Part shown: positions 20,922 to 32,800 of the stretch, in pieces
Position numbering within the stretch: position 1 is the stretch's first letter
Layout of the letters: each line of letters opens with the position of its first letter
Assembly: GCA_002914805.1 (NCBI GenBank)
Contig: JXTB01000168.1
Span: 178,028 to 242,027, forward strand
DNA length: 64,000 bases
Direction of reading: 5' to 3'
Source of the DNA: Parasponia andersonii
Taxonomy: Eukaryota > Streptophyta > Magnoliopsida > Rosales > Cannabaceae
The notes under the pieces: generated by a model
Told to the model about the DNA's origin: nothing
The model's input: the letters and a program-made list of their open reading frames with translations, nothing else
The model's database searches: none
Position numbers and translations under genes: made by a program

Positions 20922-23453
20922 TGTCACAACTCTAAACCCGGACTAGTGGTAGAAGAGGAATTTTATAAATGAAAATCGTAAGTGATTTTAGAAAAATATA
21001 GAAACTTCAAATTTTTAGAAAAAATGACAACTAATTTAAAAAATAACACCTTCTATAAAAGTTTATAAAAATAATCTAAATTATAAATACCCACAGTTGG
21101 TGATCACTATTAGATATAGACTATCATAAAATATAAAAATAATATTATTCATAAAATATATCCATGTATCATTATCATTATCATAAGTAGGCATAATAAG
21201 TAATACAAACTAAATCCATGCTATAAGCCTGAAAGGGTTATTATAAATCTAAAATAAAAGTTATTTAGTAGTTACCAACTACTAAATTAGTAATAATTTT
21301 TCTCTTCTAATTACTGCACCCCGGAGTTGCCTAAATCACACTACACAATACTTGAGAGAGGGAAAAAATAAGATGAGCATTCACACTCTTAATAGGAATT
21401 TAATTATTTTTTTTAGAATAAATGCAACTTTTCAAACTTAGTTAGTACATTTCCAAATTCTTTTAAAAATCAAGTTTACAGACTAATCAAAATCAAGAGC
21501 AATCACGTATTCAAAACTAAAACCAAAACTACATAGTTATACATATCATAAATCAACCAAGTATATGAATGAACTCTCATCCTCCCATCATGACTCTATA
21601 ATACTCCTTTATTAGGGGTACCTAACATCCTGATACGACCTAGAGAAGTGTTAACCAAACCTGTGCAGAGGTCTAGGTCTCTCACCTAGTGTTACAATAA
21701 TTCACTAGCGATCTAAAATACTATGATGCAAAAATAAAACTCAAATGTGCAATCCTATGGTAGGTACAACATGTCATAGAGTGTATAATAACCATGCACC
21801 AAGTATATCAAGAAAATTATGTTTTAAAAGTCATTAGTATTATTCTGGGTTTTACTGAAAGTTGGGCAACATAACAACTGTGTTTTCCGAAAATTACAAT
21901 TATGAAACCTGCATAAAAATCATATAATCTAATCCGAGAACAATCTAATAGATTTCAATAGTTCACAAGTTCACCAAATATCCAATCAAATCGATTGAAT
22001 TCAAGAAAATCGACAATTTTTAGAAATAGATCATAATAGACATTTTAAAACAAAATAAGTATAAAACTTGGTAATTGAACCCATACATCATCTTGATAGC
22101 TATGCTAAGCTATCAGCATTCGTAGAATCTTCTGTGATTACTTGGTCACTCGAGAGGTCATTTTGGAAATCCTGTAAACTTATTTTGAGGGATGACTTTC
22201 CCAATAAAGCTTTAAATTGAGAAAAAGTCATCAACATTGAATTCTTAACGTCTAAACTAGTTAGGTTAAAAATGTAACTCGATTAATTCGGCCCGAAATC
22301 TGGCTCGTGGTACGCAAAATAATACGATATTTCGAGCTTGTTGTCTCAGATTTTGTGCACTTCCAAACGTATCAATGCCATATATCTAAACTTGTCTATT
22401 GACTTTATTTAGTACAAATTCGAAGTCTAATTTTAGTTTCAAGGTCCGAGCCTAAATTTGGGCTTCGTTAGTAACTAATTCCAAAAGTTTCGAAAAGATC
22501 TCTTTTTAAAAATATTTTCACAAATACCACATTTTCTAGGCTGATTTTTACACAAACCACTCATCCATTCGACACAAAACTACCAGTTATCCTCGTGTTT
22601 TAAATCACAGAACCATCGCATAGAGTTTCATAAGCAATCCTTAAACTTCACAAAAATAATTACATGAATGTCACATTTTTTATTACAAGAACGACCAAAA
22701 TTGGTCAAATACTCACCGGAGCTGATTCGCTGGACTTGAGTGGCAGTGAAGGGTCAAGAATGGCTGGGGAAAGCTTGGGCTGGTGGTCCTTAACCTTGAA
22801 CGGCAGCTAGAGTGCCAAAAATGGCCGCAAATATCTGCGACTTCGTGATGTTTTTCTCGCGCCTAGGCTACGCGACGAGTAGCTACCACCGGTGGCAAAG
22901 CTTCATCGAAGCCGAGAAGGTGATTCCAAGGGATGGCGACGCTCGTTGACGGCGAGAAGTGGCCAAATCGTGAACTGATGGTGAAGAAGAACGGAGAAGA
23001 AGAAGAGGACGTGAGAGAGGAGAGAAGATTGGGGAATTTGGGGCTAATTTTAGGGGTTTCAAAATAAATTGGAGATTTTGTGACATGTGGCATAATGGAC
23101 TCGTGACCCATCTTTTCAAATTTGTATTATGGCCCAAGTTTCAAATTTTTTTCTTTATTTACGTCCTCATCAATCCAAAATTGACCCTAACTTCAAAATT
23201 TCTTTCACTTATGCCCTTCATTCGAATTTTATTAAATTTCTAATCATTTTTATTTATTTTAATCCCTAAGTTATAAAAGACCAAAATGCCCTTAATAAAA
23301 AATTAAGGTTTTTATAAAATTAATTTCAGATTTATCAAGTTAACTTGTTTTTAATTTATTATTTAATTACATTTAATCGAGTTTAACTTATTTTGACTTT
23401 GTACTTATTTAACACAAACTCAAATCTACTAATTTCATGCTAGTTTCGAGTCA
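20922..23453 (-). mobile_element. Solo LTR, related to 539-2729 but inverted
   Basis: The plus strand starts TGTCACAACTC and ends CGAGTCA, with TATT directly on both sides as a possible 4-base target duplication. On the minus strand the order resembles the first solo LTR: AT-rich start, a CT-rich leader (about 23080-22985), a GC-rich block (about 22980-22740), then motifs such as TTAGG followed by GAGGATGAGAG and a last block GTCCGGGTTTAGAGTTGTGACA-like end. No coding region or primer site is present. The right boundary is the less certain one because the flanks are AT-rich. Confidence 0.55.
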
Positions 23454-23748
23454 TATTATCACATCACATCGTGGCTTAAATTATCAATCCTAATTAGCTC
23501 TTCGACACAATAGCAACATTATTACTTACTATTAGGCGGTTGTCTTTTATACTGCACGTTTTTTTCAAGCTTACCTTATACTGCAAGTTTGGAGTAATTC
23601 TTTTATTCTTTAGCATATCTTTAACTTGTTTGCTCCAACTAAAATTGGGCATAATTTGTCAAAATTTTGTATCCAGTCGACTATTTTAAGTCTTTATACT
23701 TCAAGTAATCTATGTGGAGAGCTAAACTCATAACTATTAACGAAAATG

Positions 23749-23750
<2 letters not shown>

Positions 23751-23790
<40 letters not shown>
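23751..23790. repeat. TA microsatellite
   Basis: About twenty TA units in the spacer upstream of the second NPC gene. Confidence 0.9.
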
Positions 23791-23793
<3 letters not shown>

Positions 23794-24797
23794 CTAAAAG
23801 GAAAAAGAGAAATATAATTGACATTTACGATTAATTATGTGATAACTTGTAGGCTGCTCCTAGCTACCATATGGTCATCATCGAAATTTTATTGTAAATT
23901 GTGAGCTGTACTTTCGTAGACGACATCATTCGTATCCTTTTGAATATTGTCAATGTCACATCTGCCCCAGGAAAATTATTTTCTTTAACTTCTTTATCTT
24001 CATATATTTAAGTAGGAAAAATAGCTAACAGAAAATGTGAGTAAGGACATTTCTTTAAGACAACTTGGGAATCAACCATCGTGGCCAACTGCCTATGTCT
24101 GATATTCCCGTATTCATTTGAATCATTTCCAAGGTCGACCCAAAAGGAATTATGCAAAAATTTATAAACCAAAATAATAGGCTCCTACAAAAAGCAAAGT
24201 TCGCCTCAAAGGCTTAGTTAGTCACCCTTTCTCTTATATAATTGCTACAAACATTTAGTTTCATAATTTCCTCTTTTCTTTTTTTTTTTTCATTTATACA
24301 AATCGAATTAGCTTTTTTTTTTTTTTTCTTTTTCATTTAAGGTTTTAATATGAGATTTTTGAATTTCAGCTTCCAAAAATATCATAGTCTCTAACAAAAA
24401 TCGGTTATTTTATTGGATTTTATTTTTTAAGAAACTCATGATAGTAAAGAAAAAACTATTATTTCTCTTAATGATGATCTAGGAAACACATAATTGAAGA
24501 AGGATACAACTAGAGGCCTGCCGCATTTGATAATATCTTAGAATTATGCGGAGACATCTCAATAATATTCATATTATAAGATGAAAGTGCATATTAATTA
24601 TAAAGTTTTACCAAATCAATAATAGCACGTCATATGCGTACCCCAGACAAATTAACCAAATACTTCCCTTACGTTGACCCTGTTTAATTTTATATTCTTC
24701 TAGTCGTCTTCTTCTTCTTCTTTTTATTCCAATAACATAGTCACCAAACCAACCATTCATATTTCTTCCTTAACTCTCTCTCTCTCCCTCTTCATAG

Positions 24798-24799
<2 letters not shown>

Positions 24800-24843
<44 letters not shown>
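24800..24843. repeat. CT microsatellite in the NPC copy 2 leader
   Basis: More than twenty CT units end 16 bases before the start codon. Copy 1 has only a short CT-rich stretch at the same place, so this run expanded after the duplication. Confidence 0.9.
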
Positions 24844-24848
<5 letters not shown>

Positions 24849-24859
24849 GAACTGAAAAA

Positions 24860-26259
24860 ATGGTTGCAGAGTCGAGCAGCAGCGCCTACCCCATCAAAAC
24901 AGTCGTGGTTTTGGTGCAAGAGAACCGCTCCTTCGACCACGTGCTGGGCTGGATGAAGTCCCTCAACCGGGAGATCGACGGCGTCACCGGATCCGAATCC
25001 AACCCCACATCCACCTCCGACCCAAACTCCAAACGGGTTTTGTTCGGAGACCGTTCTGCATACGTGGACCCCGACCCGGGCCACTCCATCCAGGACATCT
25101 ACGAGCAAATCTTCGGAGAGCCTTGGACGGTGGCCTCTGCCGCCAAGAACCTGGCTCCGGCCATGCAGGGCTTCGCCCAGAACGCGGAACGGAATAAGCC
25201 GGGGATGGCTGAGACGGTCATGAACGGGTTCAAGCCGGAGTCGGTGCCGGTTTACCGAGAACTGGTGACGGAGTTTGCGGTGTGCGATCGATGGTTCGCG
25301 TCGATGCCGGCGTCTACGCAGCCGAATAGGCTGTTCGTGCACTCGGCCACGTCGCATGGACTGACGGGAAACGACACGAAACAACTGGTGGCAGGGTTAC
25401 CTCAGAAGACGATATTTGACTCATTGGATGAAGCTGGTTTCTCTTTTGGTATTTACTATCAGTATCCTCCTGCCACCCTTTTCTACCGGTAATCCATACA
25501 CATTTAATATTGTTATAACTTTAGTACTTATAGTAAAAGTTGAAAACCGTACGTATTTAACTCCTCGACAAGGAAATTAAAACAAAAAAAACAAAAAACT
25601 CTCGTCTTTTTTTTTAAAAAAAAAAAATTAATTGACTATCCATGTTTAATTAGAAATTATAATTAATCAATCTAATTTACGATATAATATGTTGTCCGAA
25701 ACTAACAGGATGGTAAGAAAGATAAATTCGGATTAGGTATTTCATTATTAATTTTTGAGTAACAATAATACGAAGTGTATATGATCTATCATCTATTCGA
25801 GATCAATCAAAATATGTTGTATATATGTAGTTTAAAAAGTGTACGTTACTGTAACTCGTTACGTAGGTATATATATATCTTTATAGTTTATTTGTTTGAC
25901 TGAAATCATTAATTTAAAAAAGTACTGATATTATTTTATTTCTTACGTATATATTCATATGTTAGTTACGAAGGGTGTATTCAACTTTTACCCGAAAAAA
26001 AAAAACAGGTCCATTTTTAATATTAGGTATTGACTTTTCAGGTTTATTGAGAAAGTACAATTAATTAATCTATTCATGATACATTATGTTGTAGAAACTA
26101 ACAAGTTGGGTAAGCAAAATTCGGTTTTGGATTTTAATATTAATTTTTGAGTAACAATAATACAACTATGTCAACCATATATATCTAAGGTTCGAGGAAG
26201 CTTATCTGTATAATCTATCATGGATAATAAAAGTATATTAAAAAAGCACCTTAAAAAGT

Positions 26260-26305
<46 letters not shown>

Positions 26306-28774
26306 TTGGTTTATAGAATTTATTTGTTCTACTGAATTATTATGATCTATTTTTAAAAAACTAATATATAATTTATCACATATATTTTCATTAAATATGT
26401 GTTATTTTCTTCTTTCCTTTTCTCTTCGTAATAAAGATGCGAGGGAAGTGGCGGAGCCCATTTGGTGTGGGGACGTAACACAAGTTTTAATTAAATATAA
26501 TATTAACGACAGAAGAAAGCATCTAGGATTTTATAAACGTGTTTCAAATAATAATAAAATAAAACAAGCCTAGAAGAATTCATTAAAAATCTTTTATTTT
26601 TTCTTCACTTTCCTATACTCATAGAGGATAGAAGATTTGAAATACATATAAAAATCAATACTCTTTCCAAGTTTACATTTTTCTCAATTTTGTTATTAAA
26701 TTAAACGGAAAAGAAAAGTTAAAATTTGATCAAGTGGATATATATATATATATTCTAAGTTAGAGTAAATATGACACTTTATATATATCATAATATTTTT
26801 TTTAACTGTTAGAAATGTATATAAAAATTGTGTATTATTAATACTATTTTTATTTATTTTTTATTATAAAAAATATGTACAATAAATTTTAATTGACGTT
26901 GTATATAGGTAAAAAAAAAAAAAACCGTACCGATTTAATGCATATATATATATTATATCTATATATCTTGTGCTGAGGACATAGTTTTAAAAGAAAATAG
27001 AAAAAAAAGAGAGTTTACATATAAATTAAAAATCTTATTGTGGGTTTATGCTTTTTGAATTTCGCCTATTAACGTGGACACTCTGCTTTTTCCCGATCTG
27101 TGTTTTACTTCCACCACTGCCCCCAACCAACTTTTTTTCTTTCTTTGATGGTTAATACCTATCTATTTCTAATAACTACATTACATAAATATATTTTAAA
27201 ATGAATCAGTATTTACATGTACTAATTACTCACATATAAACAAAAAATTATAAAATGCTTATAAATTTGTAGAGGTTATTGGGAAAATAAATAAGGCTGA
27301 TCATCTTGATTGATCAATTTGTGATCTAGATCTTTGATGGAAGCTGTTAATTAAATGTTATTGGCATGCATGCAGGAACCTTAGAAAACTGAAATACATT
27401 GACAACTTCCATAACTTCGATCTGGACTTTAAAAGACACTGTAAGGAGGGAAAGTTACCAAACTATGTGGTGATTGAACAAAGGTTTTTTGACCTATTAT
27501 CAATACCTGCAAATGACGATCATCCCTCTCATGACGTCTCCGAAGGTCAGAAGTTTGTCAAAAGCGTCTACGAATCTCTTAGATCCAGCCCTCAGTGGAA
27601 TGAAATGTTGTTCATTATTTTGTACGACGAGCACGGTGGTTTCTATGATCATGTTCCCACTCCTGTCACCGGAGTGCCTAGCCCCACGGATGGTCTTGTC
27701 GGTCCCCCACCCTACAACTTTCGTTTCAACCGTCTTGGTGTTCGGGTTCCGGCCATCTTTATATCTCCATGGATAGAACGAGGAATAGGTACGTACGTTT
27801 TGTAATATATCTAGTATTTTAATATGTCTACGGGGACAAACAATCTTACCAATACTAGTTATATATATATGATACAATTTCCTTTTCTTTTTTTTGGACT
27901 AAATAAAATTGAATACTTTCATGACTATATAAAAGATTATTAATAGCTAGCTGCCAAGCTAGTCAATTGTTATATAAGTTTATTTGTGGCGACTTGTAAT
28001 ATTTCTATTCAAAACCAAAATTTAGACCAAATGTATATTTTGTATTACATATATACTGGTGACAAGTTGCACTAAATATTTACGTATGAATCAGTTCTGC
28101 ATGAACCAACGGGGCCATTCCCCACATCACAGTTCGAGCACTCTTCATTACCAGCAACTGTTAAGAAGATTTTCAACCTACCACACTTCTTGACTAAGCG
28201 TGACGAATGGGCCGGCACTTTCGAAACTGTCTTCTTAAGAAGAACCACTCCCAGAACAGACTGCCCAGGTAAACAATCAATAATAATCATCTTCATCTCT
28301 GTGTATATTAATCTTATCGACCATATAAAATACTATATACTATACGGTACGTTGGGAGTATTATTCTGTCAATGTATTTATTCTATAGTATATCCTTTTG
28401 GCCGCACAGTTACTTTACAAGATCCTCCAAGACTACGTGAATTAGGAGCAAAAGAAGAGAGCAAAGTGAGCGAGTTTCAAGCAGAGCTAGTTCAAATGGC
28501 CGCCACATTGAATGGAGACCATACCAAAGACATCTATCCCCACAAACTGGTGGAGAACTTGACTGTTTCCGATGGCGCCAAGTATAGCAACGACGCCTTT
28601 AAGACATTCTTGGATGAGTGTAAGAGAGCCAAGGAGAGAGGCACGGACCCCTCCCAAGTTGTCGTTTGTGTTCCAAACGCAGACTCGTCAACAACACCTT
28701 TACCATCGTCTACGCGGGAGGTCCCAAAGTCTTTTGTTCAAAAGATTTTCTCATGTTTGATTTGTGGTCATTAA
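24860..28774 (+). CDS. NPC: Non-specific phospholipase C, tandem copy 2 (NPC3/4/5 type)
   Basis: Four exons: 24860-25488, 27376-27788, 28095-28268, 28410-28774, giving 526 residues. Motifs [22 protein letters not shown] and [10 protein letters not shown] are all intact, and the C-terminus [10 protein letters not shown] keeps the paired cysteines. Exon structure and phases match copy 1 exactly; exon 3 has the same length (174 bases) in both. The N-terminal 20 residues are the same as copy 1, so the duplication is fairly recent in evolutionary terms, although introns have diverged almost fully. Copy 2 is shorter by three residues in the loop after GSESNP and one at the C-terminal side, with a two-base-codon insertion in exon 2 (SPTDG versus SPDG). 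Expected activity as for copy 1: head-group cleavage of membrane phospholipids. Both look functional. Confidence 0.93.
26263..26301. repeat. TA microsatellite in NPC copy 2 intron 1
   Basis: About twenty TA units inside the 1.9 kb first intron. Confidence 0.9.
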
Positions 28775-29847
28775 TCAGCATCCATGCAAGATCACGTACG
28801 GTTTAATTGGAATTTACTATTTTAGTTGTTTTTTTTTTTCCTCCCTACCATTCTCTCTTTTATTTTAATGAAAAAAAAATTGTTTGTAAAATAAAATGTT
28901 GTATCATGATACTCTTATATAATTTGCATCAAGTTTAAAGTGGTAGAGAGATCGAGTTGGCAGATTGATTAATTGATTGAATATTATTAGTTTAGCTTCA
29001 AGTTTTTAAGCATAAGTTCTGCATTATAAATTTTATGGCATAAAACGAACATAATAATCACTACTTACTAGTATCCTTGTAATAAACAACCAGATCACAA
29101 GAAACAGATTAGAAAAAGAAGGGGGGGGGGGGGGGGGGGGGAAATCCTACGTGTATGCGAATAATAAAATGCCTTTTTGCCACAACTCATGCAAGTCTTA
29201 GCTCAATTGAGACTAACAACATCAAGGACTTGTGTTCTCTGCATGCAATTTGAAAGGTCAAGAATCAAGATATAACGACACCATATAACTATGAGGTATT
29301 GGTCTCAGTAGATGCCTTAAATTTTTGTAAGACTAATGAGAATCAACATTAGGGTCGTACTAGAAAATATACAAATTAAGGTAATTTTTTCGAAAAACAT
29401 ATTTTTCCTTGGACTGAAGAAAATGGAACACACCTCGTGAGGAGCCCCATTGTAGTGTCACCAAAATTGTAAATTAGCATTACTCAAAGCATCCAAACCA
29501 GTCCAAAAAATGGACTTTAAATTATTTTTGTGAAATGTAATGAGAGAAAATTCAAGGGTTGGCTCCACATTTCTTATAAAAAGAAAAAATTGGGAATAAA
29601 ATGAATTCGCATGATTAATTTTGCATTAATGATTTATGAATTCCTTGAATGAATAAAAAAAAAAGAAAGTTAATAATTAATTTCAATTAAGCAACATGAT
29701 TCAAGTAGGGTCAATATGTATGTAAGCAATTCCAAATTCAAACATTAGATATTCATAATTTCGAATTTTAAATTAATAAAGAATTGTGATTATGGTAAAG
29801 GTAAAAATTGAGAGGGAAGTTGACCATGGCATGTTGATCGTGTCCAA
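28775..29847. other. Intergenic DNA between NPC copy 2 and AAE19
   Basis: No gene is seen. It holds the NPC 3' untranslated region, a 21-base G run and the AAE19 upstream region. Confidence 0.55.
29121..29141. repeat. Homopolymer of 21 G
   Basis: A pure run of 21 G follows AGAAAAAGAA. Such long G runs are rare in AT-rich plant spacers and are prone to slippage, quadruplex formation and sequencing error. Confidence 0.9.
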
Positions 29848-32800
29848 ATGAGCAGCGACGAGGAGGAGCGAAGGCAACAGTCTGGGTGTTGCAGCTGCAG
29901 CTGCATATCCCACCAATTCTTGAGAGCAGCTTCCCGAAACCCTAACAAGATCGCCCTCATTCACGCCTCCGCCTCCTCCTCCGCCCATTCCCACCTCCAC
30001 CCACACCCACACCCACACCCATGCTGCTTCACCTACTCCCGCCTTCTCGCCTCCGTCCACTCCCTCGCCTCCCGTCTCCGCTCCCCCGGAGTAGTCGGGA
30101 TATACGCACCCCCCTCCGCCGAGTACGTGGCCTCTGTGCTCGCCGTGCTGAGGTGCGGCCGGGCCTTTCTGCCTCTCGACCCTTCCTGGCCGAGAGCTAG
30201 GGTTCTGTCCGCCATGGCTTCCTCCAATGTCGCTCTTGTTATTTCCACCACGTCTTGTTTCGGTGTCCAATCGGGTTGGTCCGATTGGCTGCCGGACTCG
30301 GCCACCTGTCCTGTTCTGTGGTTCTCGTTAGAAGAAGAAGAAGAAGAAGACAAAGAAGACAAAGAAGATGACGAAGAAGAAGTAGTCAAGGATGAGAGTA
30401 GAGGTTTGGTTTGGCCGTGTGAGAGTGAGAGTGCAAAACAGAGGCCCTTCTGTTATGTGATGTACACTTCGGGCTCAACTGGGAAGCCCAAAGGCGTTTG
30501 TGGAACTGAGCAAGGTAAGAGACACAATATGTTGTTCTACTTTGGTAAAACAAAACCTCTATTTTTGAAAAATATTTGCAGGGCTTCTAAACCGCTTCTT
30601 ATGGATGCAACAACTGTATCCCCTGAATGGAATGGAAACGTTGTTGTTCAAGACGTCGATAAGCTTTGTCGACCACCTGCAAGAGTTCCTTGCTGCTGTT
30701 CTGACTGCTTCTACATTGGTTATTCCTCCTTTCGGCCACCTAAAACAGGACGTGTTTTGTATTGTCGATCTCATACAGGTATATTTCCACTTCTAATGAG
30801 AAAAAGTTGGTTTGTTTGTTGCATTGTTTATTCTCTCAAACAATAGTCTCTTCTCTTCTCTTCTCGTAGGCTTATTCTATTGATAGACTTACTGCCGTTC
30901 CATCACTTATGACAACAATCCTTCCTGCCTTACAAAGTCGACACGACGCCCATGCTCTGAGTTCATTGAAATTGTTAGTGCTAAGTGGTGAAGTTCTGCC
31001 TTTATCATTATGGCAAATTTTGTCCAACATATTACCGGGAACCTCTATTCTGAATTTGTACGGCAGTACCGAGGTTTGAATTATTTGAACCTCTATTCTG
31101 ATATGAGTTATGCTGCATTCATGCTCCGTGGCTAACATCTCAATTATTTAAATTAAGGTATCCGGTGATTGTACTTATTTTGATTGCAAGAAGCTGCCTA
31201 TGATTTTGGAGTCTCAGCCACTTACAAGTGTTCCGATTGGTGTGCCTATTTCTAATTGTGATGTAGTTCTTGTTCCTGATGATGACATACCCAATCAGGG
31301 AGAAATTTATGTTTCTGGTCTCTGCAATTCTGCTGGATACTACTCTGATTCTACTTTTATGTCTTCAAATCATGTCAATTTGCCACATGACTATACCAAC
31401 AGTGTTTCCGACGTAAATAAACATGGGATGTATTTTAGGACTGGTGATTTTGCCAAAAGGCTTCAAGGTGGTGACTTGGTTTTCTTGGGTAGAAAAGACC
31501 GGACTATTAAGCTGAATGGACAACGTATTGCTTTAGACGAAATTGAAGATACATTAAGGAGACATCCAGATATAGCTAATGCTGCAGTAATGTCCCATAA
31601 AATTCAAGGGGAAGTTTCATCTCTGGTGGCATTTATAATTTTAGAAAAGGAAAGAAGCAATGGGATATTTAGATCTCATATTAAAAGTTGGATGGTTGGC
31701 AAACTTCCTTTAGCAATGGCTCCTAACTGCTACATTTTTACTGAAGCATTTCCAACTACTTCTAGTGGAAAAGTTGATTATGAGTCTTTGACCTCGGAAT
31801 TTCTTGCAAAGCATGCTCATTATGAGATTGGTGATGATGGAAATATTGACCTATTGCAAGTTATTAAAAAGGTTCTCTGTTTTCCCTTTTATTTTACTTT
31901 GGAGGGAAATAAAAAGGGTGTTTTAGTTCTGAACCTTTATTTGGTCAATTGATAGCAACTTACTTGTCAATTGGGATATGTTATTCTAAGTGGTTGCATT
32001 ATTTGGTCGATTATAAGTCTTTTTATGATGTTTCTTGCAGGCCTTCTGTGATGTACTGATGGTCGAAGAGGTTTCCGATGATGATGATTTCTTTACGCTT
32101 GGTGGAAATTCTATTGCTGCTGCACATCTTTCAAATAACTTAGGAATTGATATGAGATTGCTTTATTACTTTCCAAGCCCATCTAAATTATGTACAACTC
32201 TTCTTGAGAGGAAAAGATCAGAAATAGTTTTGAGAAAAGATGCTAACTGGGAGATGAAACTGAAAGAGGGCAAAAGGAAGATATCTTACTATGGGATTCC
32301 TAATCCTGCAAACATTGAATCAGGGCATAAACAATTGAGAACTGGTAACGGAAAGAATGAAAACCGTGCTGTTATCTCTAAACGCTTGAAGCTGGAATCA
32401 CAAATAAATGTTGCTCCAGAGGGCCTCACTCAATTAAACGGGTATCCGTGGAGTACTGCCTCAATGTGTTTTCCTTGTTCATTCAGCCGGTGCAATAAGG
32501 TTTTATATGAACGTGATAATGAGATGGATTCAATTCATCAAGAAACCTGTGTGGAAGTCCCAAGAAATGGAAAAGTTTCTGTGCAAGGCTTATGGAAGGT
32601 TTACATGGGATCTTGTGTTGATGCATCCCCTCTTATAGTGTTTAAAAGCCCTGATGTCTACTTATTTATTGGATCTCACTCCCATGAATTTCTGTGCGTT
32701 AATGCCCAAAGGTAAGAGCCATACTTGTTCATGTCATTTTTATGCAGGATTCTATAAATGTATATTGTCATTTTCATCATGATCTATGCTGTGTGCACTT

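Larger units (their letters stand above)
23454..24859. promoter_or_regulatory. Upstream region of the second NPC gene
   Basis: No gene is seen. It contains a TA run (23751-23790), the block near 23865-24020 that also occurs at 5512-5690, a block near 24515 that also occurs at 14511, and a CT leader repeat (24800-24843). The region upstream of copy 2 is therefore intact where copy 1 is interrupted. Confidence 0.5.
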
